A stretch of DNA of 64,000 nt, from assembly GCA_965199595.1 (NCBI GenBank), contig OZ241182.1, positions 2,542,001 to 2,606,000 of the forward strand, written 5' to 3'. The notes beneath the pieces are model-generated. The model did not search any database. It was given only the letters and a program-made list of their open reading frames with translations, and was not told the origin of the DNA. The stretch comes from JBBROS01 sp965199595 (GTDB lineage Bacteria; Pseudomonadota; Alphaproteobacteria; Acetobacterales; Acetobacteraceae). The translations under genes were made by a program, and so were the position numbers. This document shows positions 24,848 through 34,517 of this stretch, in pieces; the first letter of the stretch is position 1; each line of letters opens with the position of its first letter.

Positions 24848-27800
24848 TCAAGCCGCTCGGGCCGCCTCCGCTGCCAGACGCGTCAGGTTGCTCAGCACGT
24901 CATGCCCGATCCGCATGCGCTCGTTCACCGGCATGTCGCGCACCACCGAAAGCTTGTGATCGGGACGCAGGCGGATCGTATCCTTGCGCTTGTGCAGCCA
25001 GGCAATCAGCCCGGCCGGGTTGCGGAACGCGTTGCCGCGGAACGCCACCACCATGCCCTTCGGCCCGGCCTCCAGCTTCTCCACACCGGATTCCCGGCAC
25101 ATCCGCTTCAGCGTCACCACCTCCAGCAGGTTGGTGACCTCGTTCGGCAGCGGCCCGAACCGGTCGATCAGCTCTGCCGCCATCGCATCCGTCTCCGCGT
25201 TGGACGCCAGCGAGCCGATGCGCCGGTACAGCCCCAGCCGCACGGGCAGGTCCGCCACATAGGCCTCGGGGATCAGCACCGGCAGGCCCAGCTGGATGTT
25301 TGGCGTCCACTCGCGGTCGGACTTCGCCTTGTGCTTCTCCACATGCAGGTCCGCCACCGCATCCTCCAGCATCTGCTGATACAGCTCGATCCCGACCTCG
25401 CGGATATGGCCGGACTGCTCATCGCCCAGCAGGTTGCCCGCCCCGCGGATATCCAGGTCGTGCGACGCCAGCGTGAACCCGGCGCCCAGCGTATCCAGCG
25501 TCTGCATCACATCCAGCCGCTTCTCCGCCGCGGGCGAGAGGCGATGGTTGGCGGGCCAGGTCAGATAGGCATAGCCCCGCTGCTTGCCGCGCCCCACCCG
25601 GCCGCGCAGCTGATACAGCTGCCCCAGCCCGAACATGTCGGCGCGGTAGATGATCAGCGTGTTCACCGCCGGCATGTCCAGCCCGGATTCCACGATGTTG
25701 GTGGCCAGCAGGATGTCGTGCTTGCCGTCACCGAACTCCGTCATCACCCGCTCCAGCTCGGTCGGCGCCAGGCGGCCATGCGCCTCCACGATCCGCGCCT
25801 CGGGCACGATGCCGCGCAGGCGGTCCGCCATCTTCGCCATGTCCTCCAGCCGCGGCACCACGCAGAACACCTGGCCGCCGCGGAACCGCTCACGCAGGAT
25901 CGCCTCGCGCACCATCACCCCGTCGAACTGCGAGATGAAGGTCCGCACCGCCAGCCGGTCCACCGGCGGCGTGGCGATCAGGCTCATCTCCCGCACCCCG
26001 GTCAGCGCCAGCTGCAGCGTGCGCGGAATCGGCGTGGCGCTGAGCGTCAGCACATGCACGTCATCCTTCAGCTGCTTCAGCTTCTCCTTGTGCGTCACCC
26101 CGAAATGCTGCTCCTCATCGACGATCAGCAGCTCCAGGTTGGCGAAGCTGATCCCCTTCGACACCAGCGCGTGCGTGCCGACCACCACGCCGATGCTGCC
26201 ATCGGCCAGGCCGCGCTTCACCTCCGCCGCCTCCTTCGCCGTTACCATGCGGGACAGCTGGGCCACCTTGATCGGGAAGCCCTCGAAGCGGGCGGTGAAC
26301 ACCCGGGTGTGCTGCCGGGCCAGCAGCGTGGTGGGCACCACGACGGCGACCTGGCCGCCGGACATCGCGGCCACGAAGGCGGCGCGCATGGCCACCTCGG
26401 TCTTGCCGAACCCCACGTCGCCGCAGATCAGCCGGTCCATCGGGCGCCCTGCCGCCATATCCTCCAGCACGTCGGCAATGGCACGCATCTGGTCGTCGGT
26501 TTCCGCGAAGGGGAAGCGGGCGCAAAACTCGTCCCAGCTGCCTTCCGGCGGCGCCAGCGTCACCGCGTCCCGAACCCGGCGCGCCGCAGCGATGCGGATC
26601 AGCTCGCCCGCCATGTCGCGGATGCGCTGCTTCATCTTGGCCTTGCGGCCCTGCCAGCCGGCACCGCCCAGCTTGTCCAGCGCCACCCCACCCGTCTCGC
26701 TGCCGAAGCGGGACAGCAGCTCGATGTTCTCCACCGGCAGATACAGCTTCTCGTTGTTGTCGTAGATCAGCCGCAGGCAGTCATGCGGCGCCGGGCCCAC
26801 CCGCAGCGTCTCCAGCCCGTCATAGCGGCCGATGCCGTAATCCTGGTGCACGATCAGGTCGCCGGCCGCGATCTCCGTCGCCTCGGCGATGAACTGGTCC
26901 GCGCTCTTCTTGCGCCGCGGCGGCCGGCTGATGCGCTCGCCCAGCAGGTCCTGCTCCGCCACGATGCCGAAGGCCGGGGCAACGAAGCCGCGCTCCAGCC
27001 CCAGCGCCACCACGGCCACCAGCGTGAGCGGCAGGTCCTGCACCGCCTTCCAGGACTCCGCCTGCTCCGCCTTCACCCCGTTCTCGCGCAGCAGGTGCAG
27101 CAGCCGCTCGCGCGCCCCCTTGCTCCAGGCGCCGATCACCGTGCGGCGCTTCTGGCCGGCCCAGTTGCCGACCTGCTCCTTCAGCTGCTGGAACGCCGTG
27201 CCGCTGGCGCCGCTGCCCGCCTTGGTGAACACCGCGCCGGGCCGCCCCTTGGCATCAATGCCCACCGCGCCGTCCGGCTTGCCATAGGGGCTGAACGACA
27301 CCGCCTGCCCGGCCGCCAGCATCGCGGTCCACTCGGCGCGATCAAGATACAGGTCGCGGGCCGGCAGCGGGCGATATGGCACCTCGCCATCCCGCGGCGC
27401 CACGCGGCGCGCCTGCTCGTGGTCCTCGATCATCTCCAGACGCGCGTCGAGCGACTCCTGCGCCTGGTTGTCCAGGCTGATGGAGGCGCCGGGCAGGTAG
27501 TCGATCAGCGTCTCCATGCTTTCATGGAACAGCGGCACCCAGTGCTCGATCCCCGGATGCTTCCGCCCGTCCGAGATGGTCTGATACAACGGGTCGTCCA
27601 CCGAACCCGGCCCGAACATCTCCCGCCACCGCTCGCGGAACCGGGTGACGCTGGCCTTGTCCAGCGGCACTTCCGAAACCGGGCGCAGCACCAGCTCCTT
27701 CAGCGTGCCCGTGCTGCGCTGCGTGCCGGTGTCGAAGTGGCGCAGGCTCTCGATCGAGTCGCCGAACAGGTCGAGCCGCACCGGCTCGCTCTCGCCCGCC

Positions 27801-28315
27801 GGGTAGATGTCCAGGATGCCGCCGCGGGCCGCATACTCGCCGGGCTCCATCACGGTGCCGGCGCGGGTATAGCCGTTGGCCTCCAGAAACCGCGCGATCG
27901 CCTCGGGTTCCGCGGTGCCGCCCTTGCGCAGCGCGAGCGCCCGGCCGTCGAAGGCGCTGCGCGGCGGCACGCGCTGCACCAGCGCGTTCACGGTGGTCAG
28001 CACCAGGCGCGGCTTGCTGTCGGGCGCGATCAGCCGGGCCAGGGTGGCGATGCGCTCGGAGACGATCTCCGCATTGGGGCTGACCCGGTCATACGGCAGG
28101 CAGTCCCAGGCCGGGAAGCGCAGCACCTCGACCTGCGGGGCGAAGAAGGCCAGCGCCTCCGCCAGCCGGGCCATGCGGGCATCGTCGCGCGCCACATGCA
28201 GCACGCCGCCCTTGTGCTCGGCCCGGCGCCGCGCCAGCAGCAGCGCGTCGAACCCCTCCGGCGCGCCGAACACCGTGGCGCCGGTCACATCCAGGCTCAC
28301 ACCCGAGTCGCTCAA
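24848..28315 (-). CDS. mfd: Transcription-repair coupling factor Mfd
   Basis: A 1155-residue DNA translocase that removes stalled RNA polymerase and recruits UvrA. The order is a UvrB-like N-terminal part (RRAEHKGGVLHVARDD, VLRFPAWDCLPYDRVSP), the polymerase-binding region (GDLIVHQDYGIGRYDGLE), RecG-like helicase motifs (LICGDVGFGKTEVAMRAAF, DEEQHFGV, QLYQLRGRVGRG), and the TRCF C-terminal domain. I place the start at TTG 28315, which overlaps the sdhE stop as TTGA; the frame is open further upstream but only through sdhE. The genes sdhE-mfd and recG are divergent. Confidence 0.95.
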   Translation of the reverse strand: MSDSGVSLDVTGATVFGAPEGFDALLLARRRAEHKGGVLHVARDDARMARLAEALAFFAPQVEVLRFPAWDCLPYDRVSPNAEIVSERIATLARLIAPDSKPRLVLTTVNALVQRVPPRSAFDGRALALRKGGTAEPEAIARFLEANGYTRAGTVMEPGEYAARGGILDIYPAGESEPVRLDLFGDSIESLRHFDTGTQRSTGTLKELVLRPVSEVPLDKASVTRFRERWREMFGPGSVDDPLYQTISDGRKHPGIEHWVPLFHESMETLIDYLPGASISLDNQAQESLDARLEMIEDHEQARRVAPRDGEVPYRPLPARDLYLDRAEWTAMLAAGQAVSFSPYGKPDGAVGIDAKGRPGAVFTKAGSGASGTAFQQLKEQVGNWAGQKRRTVIGAWSKGARERLLHLLRENGVKAEQAESWKAVQDLPLTLVAVVALGLERGFVAPAFGIVAEQDLLGERISRPPRRKKSADQFIAEATEIAAGDLIVHQDYGIGRYDGLETLRVGPAPHDCLRLIYDNNEKLYLPVENIELLSRFGSETGGVALDKLGGAGWQGRKAKMKQRIRDMAGELIRIAAARRVRDAVTLAPPEGSWDEFCARFPFAETDDQMRAIADVLEDMAAGRPMDRLICGDVGFGKTEVAMRAAFVAAMSGGQVAVVVPTTLLARQHTRVFTARFEGFPIKVAQLSRMVTAKEAAEVKRGLADGSIGVVVGTHALVSKGISFANLELLIVDEEQHFGVTHKEKLKQLKDDVHVLTLSATPIPRTLQLALTGVREMSLIATPPVDRLAVRTFISQFDGVMVREAILRERFRGGQVFCVVPRLEDMAKMADRLRGIVPEARIVEAHGRLAPTELERVMTEFGDGKHDILLATNIVESGLDMPAVNTLIIYRADMFGLGQLYQLRGRVGRGKQRGYAYLTWPANHRLSPAAEKRLDVMQTLDTLGAGFTLASHDLDIRGAGNLLGDEQSGHIREVGIELYQQMLEDAVADLHVEKHKAKSDREWTPNIQLGLPVLIPEAYVADLPVRLGLYRRIGSLASNAETDAMAAELIDRFGPLPNEVTNLLEVVTLKRMCRESGVEKLEAGPKGMVVAFRGNAFRNPAGLIAWLHKRKDTIRLRPDHKLSVVRDMPVNERMRIGHDVLSNLTRLAAEAARAA

Positions 28316-28623
28316 AGCACCCGCCCCTCGCCCGCCTCGGCCGCCGCCCGCATCGCGCGCAGCATGGCGCCGCCCGGATGCGCATCGACCTCGGGCGGGA
28401 TGGGGGCGCGGCCGGTCAGCCAATCGGCCAGCACGGCGTCCTGCATGTCCATCACCGCCTCCAGCGCATCCAGCTCCGCCGGGGTGAAGCCCGCCAGCCG
28501 GGCACGGACGTAGCCGCCGATCAGGATGTCGTTCTCATAGGTGCCGCGATGCGTGGCGCGGAACAGCAGGCGGCGGCGGCGAACGGCGGTCTCGGTGGTC
28601 TCGTCAGCTGTCTCGTCGGGCAC
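28312..28623 (-). CDS. sdhE: FAD assembly factor SdhE (succinate dehydrogenase assembly factor 2)
   Basis: A small soluble protein, 103 residues from GTG 28623, that helps attach FAD to the flavoprotein subunit of succinate dehydrogenase. The key RGxxE motif appears as HRGTYENDILIGGYV, followed by FTPAELDALEAVMDMQDAVLADWLTG, matching the family helix bundle. The GTG has AAGGAC seven bases upstream; an ATG at 28671 would add 16 residues but overlaps the divergent recG start. It is translationally coupled to mfd by a TTGA overlap. Confidence 0.9.
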   Translation of the reverse strand: MPDETADETTETAVRRRRLLFRATHRGTYENDILIGGYVRARLAGFTPAELDALEAVMDMQDAVLADWLTGRAPIPPEVDAHPGGAMLRAMRAAAEAGEGRVL

Positions 28624-28669
28624 GCGTTGGTCCTTGCGATCGGGCCTGTCATATAGGGACACCCTCCTC

Positions 28670-30739
28670 ATGTGTCAGCCCGTGGACCCGCTCCTGCCGC
28701 TCCTGCAACCCGTCACCACCCTGCGCCACGTCGGCCCGGCCCTCGCCGAGAAGATCGTGCGCGTGGCCGGGGGAGACCGCGTGCTGGACCTGCTGTTCCA
28801 CATGCCGGAAAGCTATCTGGACCGCCGCCACCGCCCCCGCGTGATCGACGCCCGGCCCGGCACGCTCGCCACCCTGTCCGTCGAGATCGTCAGCACCGAG
28901 CAGCCCAGCGCCAAGGGCCGCCCCTGGCGCGTGCTGTGCCGCGACGAGAGCGGCTTCATCGAACTGGTGTATTTCGCCCGCCCGAGCCAGGTGTTCGCGC
29001 CGGGCCAGGGCTTCATCATCTCCGGCAGGATCGACCAGTACGGCGACCGCCTGACCATGCCGAAGCCCGACCACATGGTGCCGGCCGGCAGCGCCGGGCT
29101 GGTGCCGGGGATCGACCCGGTCTGGCCGCTCACCGCCGGGCTTTTCCCCAGCCAACTCCGCAATGCGCTGCGCCAGGCCATCGACCTGGTGCCGGGCCTG
29201 CCGGAATGGCACGACCCGGCCCTGATGCGCCGCGAGGCCTGGCCCGGCTTCCGCGACGCCCTCCGCGCCGTGCACCTGCCCACCGAGATGCCCGGCGACA
29301 AGCCGCGCGCCCGCCTCGCCTACGACGAACTGCTGGCCCACCAGGTCGCCATGGCCTGGACCCGCACGCGCAACCGCACCCGCCCGGGCCGCGCCGTGCT
29401 GGGCAGCGGCCAGCACCGGGCCGAGGCGTTCCGCCGCTTCGGGCACACCCCCACCGGCTCGCAGATCCAGGCGCTGGCCGAGATCGACCGCGACATGCAG
29501 GCCCCGCGGCGGATGCTGCGGCTGCTGCAGGGCGACGTGGGTTCCGGCAAGACGCTGGTGGCGCTGATGGCGATGCTGAGCGCCGCCGAAGCCGGGCACC
29601 AGGCGGCGCTGATGGCCCCCACGGAGGTGCTGGCCAAGCAGCACCACCGCGTGCTGTCCCGCCTGTCGCCGGTGCCGGTCGGGCTGCTGACCGGCTCCGT
29701 GAAGGGCGTGGAGCGGCGGCGCATGCTGGGGGGCCTCGCCACCGGCCGCCTGCCCATCATCGTCGGCACCCACGCGCTGTTCCAGGACGCCGTCGAGTAT
29801 CACGACCTGGCGCTGGCGGTGATCGACGAGCAGCACCGCTTCGGCGTCGAGCAGCGCATCACGCTGGGCAAGAAGGGCGAGCGGACCGACGTGCTGGTGA
29901 TGACCGCCACCCCCATCCCGCGCTCCCTGCTGCTGACGCAGTGGGGCGAGATGGAGATCAGCCGCCTGACCGAGAAGCCCGCCGGCCGCCAGCCGATCCG
30001 CACCACCATCCACTCGCTGGCCACGCTGGACGGCGTGATCGACGGCGTGGCCCGGGCGCTGGACCGCGGTGAGCGCGTCTATTGGGTGTGCCCGATGGTC
30101 AACGAGAACGAGCTGACCGATCTCGCCGCCGCCGAGGCCCGCTTCGCCGCCCTGGTCGAGCGCTTCGGCCCCCGCCCCGATATCCGCGTCGGCCTGGCGC
30201 ACGGCCAGCAGGAGGGCTGGGTGCGCGACCGGGCGCTGGCGGAGTTCGCCGCCGGTGACATCCGGCTGCTGGTGGCCACCACCGTCATCGAGGTGGGGGT
30301 GGACGTGCCCGAGGCCAGCATCATGGTGATCGAGCATGCCGAGCGGTTCGGCCTGGCGCAGCTGCACCAGCTGCGGGGCCGGGTCGGGCGCGGGGCGGCG
30401 CAGAGCTTCTGCCTTTTGCTGCACGAGGACGGCCTGACCGAGACCATGCGCCGCCGACTGACGCTGCTGCGCGACACCGAGGACGGATTCGTCATCGCCG
30501 ACGAGGACTTCCGCCTGCGCGGCGGTGGCGATCTGCTGGGCAAGCGCCAGTCCGGCCTGCCCGGCTACAGGCTGGCGGACCTGGAGCAGCATGACGGCCT
30601 GCTGCGGGTCGCCAGCCGGGACGCCGAGGTGCTGCTGCACCACGAGCCCGACCTCAAGGGCAGGCGCGGCCCGGCCGTCCGCCTGCTGATGCAGCTGTTC
30701 GGTCGCAAGGAGGCGGTGCGCACCCTCGAATCCGGTTGA
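28670..30739 (+). CDS. recG: ATP-dependent DNA helicase RecG
   Basis: A 689-residue helicase that remodels stalled replication forks and Holliday junctions. The N-terminal wedge/OB domain has LRHVGPALAEKIVR and LFHMPESYLDRR; the helicase core has Walker A in LLQGDVGSGKTLVALMAML, the DEQH box as VIDEQHRFGVEQR, and the family segment QLHQLRGRVGRGAAQSFCLLL. The C-terminal end EDFRLRGGGDLLGKRQSG is also typical. ATG 28670 is the first start consistent with the family; the frame is open further upstream into the divergent sdhE. Confidence 0.95.
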   Translation: MCQPVDPLLPLLQPVTTLRHVGPALAEKIVRVAGGDRVLDLLFHMPESYLDRRHRPRVIDARPGTLATLSVEIVSTEQPSAKGRPWRVLCRDESGFIELVYFARPSQVFAPGQGFIISGRIDQYGDRLTMPKPDHMVPAGSAGLVPGIDPVWPLTAGLFPSQLRNALRQAIDLVPGLPEWHDPALMRREAWPGFRDALRAVHLPTEMPGDKPRARLAYDELLAHQVAMAWTRTRNRTRPGRAVLGSGQHRAEAFRRFGHTPTGSQIQALAEIDRDMQAPRRMLRLLQGDVGSGKTLVALMAMLSAAEAGHQAALMAPTEVLAKQHHRVLSRLSPVPVGLLTGSVKGVERRRMLGGLATGRLPIIVGTHALFQDAVEYHDLALAVIDEQHRFGVEQRITLGKKGERTDVLVMTATPIPRSLLLTQWGEMEISRLTEKPAGRQPIRTTIHSLATLDGVIDGVARALDRGERVYWVCPMVNENELTDLAAAEARFAALVERFGPRPDIRVGLAHGQQEGWVRDRALAEFAAGDIRLLVATTVIEVGVDVPEASIMVIEHAERFGLAQLHQLRGRVGRGAAQSFCLLLHEDGLTETMRRRLTLLRDTEDGFVIADEDFRLRGGGDLLGKRQSGLPGYRLADLEQHDGLLRVASRDAEVLLHHEPDLKGRRGPAVRLLMQLFGRKEAVRTLESG

Positions 30740-30831
30740 GCGTGCCGGCATCCGCACGCCGGATGCGCCGGGCACGCCATCGCGCGCCTGTGGGACAACG
30801 CAATTGCAAGATCGTTGAAATCAGACATTCT

Positions 30832-33153
30832 ATGCTTCCATCGCCCCGAACAGCAGATGATGAGCAGAATGTGCATAGCCTCGCAGCCATGACAGGTACT
30901 GATGCCATCCTGTCGCGGTTCGTGCGGCTGGCCGCTTCCGTTGCATCGATGCCGGTCGCCTTCGCCAGGGCGGGCTTCGGGACCACGGGGGTCGAGGCCT
31001 CGTTCGGGCTGCCGGACGATGCTGCGGCCGCAAGCTGGATCCAGGCGGTGGACGAGCTGATCCCGGCCGGAGGACGAGCAGGCATGACGGTGCTGGCGGA
31101 CCTTGCGGACGGGCCGCTCGCACGCCACGCCATGGCGGCCGGGCCGCCGTTCCTGCGATACCTGGTGGGCGTGCCGCTGCTCGCATCCTCCGGCATCCGG
31201 CTCGGCCTGCTCTGCGTGCTGGGCCCGGTGCCCGCGGCGGGGCTCGGCCCGGACCAGGTACGCGGCCTGCAGGACACGGCGGTGCTGGCCGCGGCCGCGC
31301 TGGAGCGCGAGCAGGAACACGCCAGGCTGACCGAGATCACCCAGCGCGCGGCCCGGGTGGACCGGATGCTGCGGATGGTGTCGGAAGCCGGGTCCTGTGC
31401 GGACGCACTGACTGCCCTGCTCAGTGAACTCTGCACGCACCACGGCGCCGCGATCGGGCGGATCTGGAAGCTGACGGAGCCGGAAGGGCTGATGCTTGAG
31501 GTAAGCCGGTTCGACCGGCAGGGACTTGAGCAGGATCCCTACTACACCATACCGCCCACCGCCCCGGTGCGGGCCGGGAACTCGATGACGGCGCAGGCCA
31601 TCCGGCTCAACCAGCCGCAGGCGTTCCGGTATCTCGAGATCGCCGACCAGCAACGCTTCGTTCTGATGCAGGCGGCGCTGGATGCGGGGCTGCGCTCGCA
31701 GGTCAGCTATCCCGTCTGGGTGCAGGAGGAGCGCTTCGGGATCGCGATGGCGTTCACCTCCGAATACGGCAACTTCCCGGAGATCGTGGCGGACATCGGC
31801 TCGATGGCCGACACCATCCGCCCCGCGCTGTTCCGCAAGGTCACCGAGGACCGCATCCGCTTCATGGCGCACCATGACGGGCTGACCCAGCTGACCAACC
31901 GCGCCGCCTTCGACGAGATCCTGAAGCAGGCGGTCGCCGCCGGGGCCGGGTTGGCACTGCTGTATCTCGACCTCGACGGCTTCAAGCTGATCAATGACAG
32001 CTGGGGCCACGAGGTCGGCGATCAGCTGCTCTCCGCCGTCGCGGCCCGGCTGAAGGCCAGCGTCCGCGAAACCGACACGCTGGCCCGCATCGGCGGCGAT
32101 GAATTCACCATCATCCAGCCCGATGCCGCCCAGCCCATGGCCGCCATGGCCCTCGCCCAGCGGCTGCTGGACGTCGTCTCCGAGCCGATCCACATCCGCG
32201 GGCACGCCGTTCATGTCGGGGTGTCCATCGGCATCGCGCTGTATCCCACCGACGGGCGTGATCCGGACCTGCTGCAGCAGAGCGCCGACACCGCGCTTTA
32301 CGAGGCGAAGCTCGCAGGCCGCAACCGGTTCTGGCTGTTCGAGCCCTCGCTGGGTGTGCGCAAGCAGGAGCGCTTCCTGATGGACCGCGACCTGCGGGAC
32401 GCGATCGAGCGGGAGGAGCTGTCGCTGCAATTCCAGCCCATCCGGGAGACGCAGTCCCTGCACCTGCATGGGCTCGAGGCATTGCTGCGATGGACGCACC
32501 CGACCCAGGGCCCGCTGTCGCCGGCGCGCTTCGTGCCCATGGCGGAGGCCAGCGGCCTCATCGTGCCGCTCGGTGCCTGGGTGCTGCACCAGGCCTGCAC
32601 GGAAGCCGCGTCCTGGGCGCAGCCGGCCTGCGTGTCCGTGAACTTCTCGCCGTTGCAGTTCCGCCAGGCCGGGCTGCCGCGGTCGATCGAGCAGGTGCTG
32701 GACCGGTGCGGCCTGCCGGGCCACCGGCTGAACCTGGAGGTGACGGAGGGCCTGCTGCTCGACGACACCGACGCCGTGCTGCGGACCATGCATCAGCTGC
32801 GCGAGCAGGGCATCCGCATCACGCTCGACGATTTCGGCACGGCCTATGCCGGCCTCGGCTATCTGCGGCGGTTCCCGTTCGACCGCATCAAGATCGACAA
32901 GCTGTTCATCCAGACGATGGGCGAGGACGATGGCATGCTGGCGATCGTGCAGGCCATCCTCGGCCTGAGCACCAGGCTCGATCTCGAGGTGGTGGCCGAG
33001 GGGGTGGAGACCGACAAGCAGCTCCGGCTCCTGCAGCAGCTGGGGTGCCGGCTGGTGCAGGGCTATCTGACGGGCCACCCGATCTCCTCGGACGCCACCC
33101 GCGGGCTGCTGGTCGCGGAGGGGGTCGCAGCGCCAGCCACAGGCGCCCAGTAG
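30832..33153 (+). CDS. GAF-GAF-GGDEF-EAL signalling protein
   Basis: A 773-residue cytoplasmic protein with two N-terminal GAF-like domains (about 20-165 and 175-330), a GGDEF diguanylate cyclase domain (about 345-500) and an EAL phosphodiesterase domain (about 515-760). The cyclase signature is intact as RIGGDEF, with an RxxD inhibitory site (RETD) five residues before it. EAL residues are intact: EALLRW, NFSPLQFR, EVTEG, DDFGTAYAGLGYL, KIDK, AEGVE, QGY. Both activities are therefore possible. The start is uncertain: ATG 30832 is used; ATG 30889 or a TTG overlapping the recG stop are alternatives. No ligand for the GAF domains can be named. Confidence 0.9.
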   Translation: MLPSPRTADDEQNVHSLAAMTGTDAILSRFVRLAASVASMPVAFARAGFGTTGVEASFGLPDDAAAASWIQAVDELIPAGGRAGMTVLADLADGPLARHAMAAGPPFLRYLVGVPLLASSGIRLGLLCVLGPVPAAGLGPDQVRGLQDTAVLAAAALEREQEHARLTEITQRAARVDRMLRMVSEAGSCADALTALLSELCTHHGAAIGRIWKLTEPEGLMLEVSRFDRQGLEQDPYYTIPPTAPVRAGNSMTAQAIRLNQPQAFRYLEIADQQRFVLMQAALDAGLRSQVSYPVWVQEERFGIAMAFTSEYGNFPEIVADIGSMADTIRPALFRKVTEDRIRFMAHHDGLTQLTNRAAFDEILKQAVAAGAGLALLYLDLDGFKLINDSWGHEVGDQLLSAVAARLKASVRETDTLARIGGDEFTIIQPDAAQPMAAMALAQRLLDVVSEPIHIRGHAVHVGVSIGIALYPTDGRDPDLLQQSADTALYEAKLAGRNRFWLFEPSLGVRKQERFLMDRDLRDAIEREELSLQFQPIRETQSLHLHGLEALLRWTHPTQGPLSPARFVPMAEASGLIVPLGAWVLHQACTEAASWAQPACVSVNFSPLQFRQAGLPRSIEQVLDRCGLPGHRLNLEVTEGLLLDDTDAVLRTMHQLREQGIRITLDDFGTAYAGLGYLRRFPFDRIKIDKLFIQTMGEDDGMLAIVQAILGLSTRLDLEVVAEGVETDKQLRLLQQLGCRLVQGYLTGHPISSDATRGLLVAEGVAAPATGAQ

Positions 33154-33245
33154 CCGCTCGCGAAACGGCCCCGTCCTGTCCGCGACCGCTCTGTCCCCCG
33201 CGGCACCCGAATCCGGCCCGCTGATGATCCCGCCACCGCTCGTTT

Positions 33246-33292
33246 TTCCTGGACGGGCGGGATGTGCGCCACCAGGTGTGTATGTCCAGGAA
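33246..33292. promoter_or_regulatory. Inverted repeat upstream of hydroxy-acid dehydrogenase gene
   Basis: TTCCTGGAC at 33246-33254 and GTCCAGGAA at 33284-33292 form a perfect 9-base inverted repeat with a 29-base spacer, in the 214-base gap between the GGDEF-EAL gene and the FMN-dependent dehydrogenase gene, ending 75 bases before the latter. It could be a regulator site or an RNA stem. The rest of the gap shows nothing recognisable. Confidence 0.35.
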
Positions 33293-33367
33293 CGCCGAGG
33301 CATCCGGGCCGCACAGCGCCATCCTGGCGCCGGGTAGGCGGGATGCGGACCTGACGGGACCATCCAT

Positions 33368-34513
33368 ATGAGCATCCAGGGCTGCTACAACTTCCACGAC
33401 TTCCGCCGCCTGGCCAAGCGCCGCCTGCCGAAGCCGATCTTCGACTACATCGACGGCGGGGCGGATGACGAGGCGACCTACCGCCGCAACACCGCCGCCT
33501 TCGACCGCTGCGACCTGGTGCCGAACGTGCTGCGCGGCGTGCAGGAGGTCGACACGTCGGTGACGGTCATGGGGCAGACGCTGTCGATGCCGGTGTACTG
33601 CTCGCCCACGGCGCTGCAGCGGCTGTTCCACCACCAGGGCGAGCGCGCCGTGGCCGCCGCCGCGGCCCGGCACGGCACCATGTTCGGCGTCTCCTCCCTC
33701 GGCACCGTCAGCCTGGAGGAGGCAAGGCGAATCAGCGACGGTCCGCAGGTCTATCAGTTCTATTTTCACAAGGACCGCGCCCTCAACCGCGAGATGATGG
33801 CGCGCGCGAAAAGCGCCGGCATCGAGGTGATGATGCTGACGGTGGACAGCATCACCGGCGGCAACCGCGAACGCGACAAGCGCACCGGCTTCTCCATCCC
33901 GTTCCGCCTGAACCTCGCCGGCATGATGCAGTTCGCCCTGAAGCCGGCCTGGGCGATCAACTATCTCACCCACGAATCCTTCAAGCTGCCGCAGCTCGAC
34001 AACCACGTGGACATGGGCGGCGGCGCGCTGTCGATCAGCCGCTACTTCACCGAGATGCTCGATCCGGCGCTGGCGTGGGAGGACGTGGCGGACATGGTGC
34101 GGGAATGGAACGGCCAGTTCTGCCTGAAGGGCGTCATGTCGGTCGAGGATGCCAGGCAGGCGGCGGCCATCGGCTGCACCGGCATCGTGCTGTCCAACCA
34201 TGGCGGCCGGCAGCTCGACGGGTCACGCGCGGCCTTCGACCAGCTCGCCGAGGTGGTCGACGCCGTGGGCGACCGGATCGACGTCATCATGGATGGCGGC
34301 GTGCAGCGCGGCACCCACGTGCTGAAGGCACTCTCCCTGGGGGCGAAGGCCGTGGGCGTCGGGCGCTACTACCTGTTCCCGCTGGCAGCCGCGGGCCAGG
34401 CCGGTGTCGAGCGCGCGCTGGACCTGATGCGGACCGAGATCGAGCGGGACATGCGGCTGATGGGCTGCACCTCGGTCAGCCAGCTGGGCCGGGCGAACCT
34501 GCGGTTCCGGTAG
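33368..34513 (+). CDS. FMN-dependent alpha-hydroxy-acid dehydrogenase (LldD/glycolate oxidase type)
   Basis: A 381-residue TIM-barrel flavoenzyme that oxidises an L-2-hydroxy acid such as L-lactate. FMN and active-site segments are in order: FDYIDGGADDEATYRRN near 24-40, PVYCSPTALQRLFHHQGE, YQFYFHKDR, MLTVDS, FCLKGVMS (Lys), LSNHGGRQLDGS (catalytic His and Arg), and IDVIMDGGVQRGTHVLKALSLGAKAVGVGR. The C-terminal TSVSQLGRANLRFR is also typical. Family members couple to the quinone pool or to oxygen; the sequence alone does not separate lactate from glycolate or mandelate. It is a single-gene unit. Confidence 0.92.
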   Translation: MSIQGCYNFHDFRRLAKRRLPKPIFDYIDGGADDEATYRRNTAAFDRCDLVPNVLRGVQEVDTSVTVMGQTLSMPVYCSPTALQRLFHHQGERAVAAAAARHGTMFGVSSLGTVSLEEARRISDGPQVYQFYFHKDRALNREMMARAKSAGIEVMMLTVDSITGGNRERDKRTGFSIPFRLNLAGMMQFALKPAWAINYLTHESFKLPQLDNHVDMGGGALSISRYFTEMLDPALAWEDVADMVREWNGQFCLKGVMSVEDARQAAAIGCTGIVLSNHGGRQLDGSRAAFDQLAEVVDAVGDRIDVIMDGGVQRGTHVLKALSLGAKAVGVGRYYLFPLAAAGQAGVERALDLMRTEIERDMRLMGCTSVSQLGRANLRFR

Positions 34514-34517
34514 CGCC

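Noticed and set aside
24902..28513. A 1203-codon open frame on the plus strand opposite mfd
   Set aside because: It is antisense to a gene with full Mfd motifs. Its composition (His, Arg, Gln, Leu-rich with no domain) is the usual mirror-frame artefact of a GC-rich genome.
30736..30831. TTG start overlapping the recG stop as the beginning of the GGDEF-EAL gene
   Set aside because: The added 32 residues are Arg-rich and resemble no domain. Kept only as an alternative because TTGA overlaps occur elsewhere in the window.
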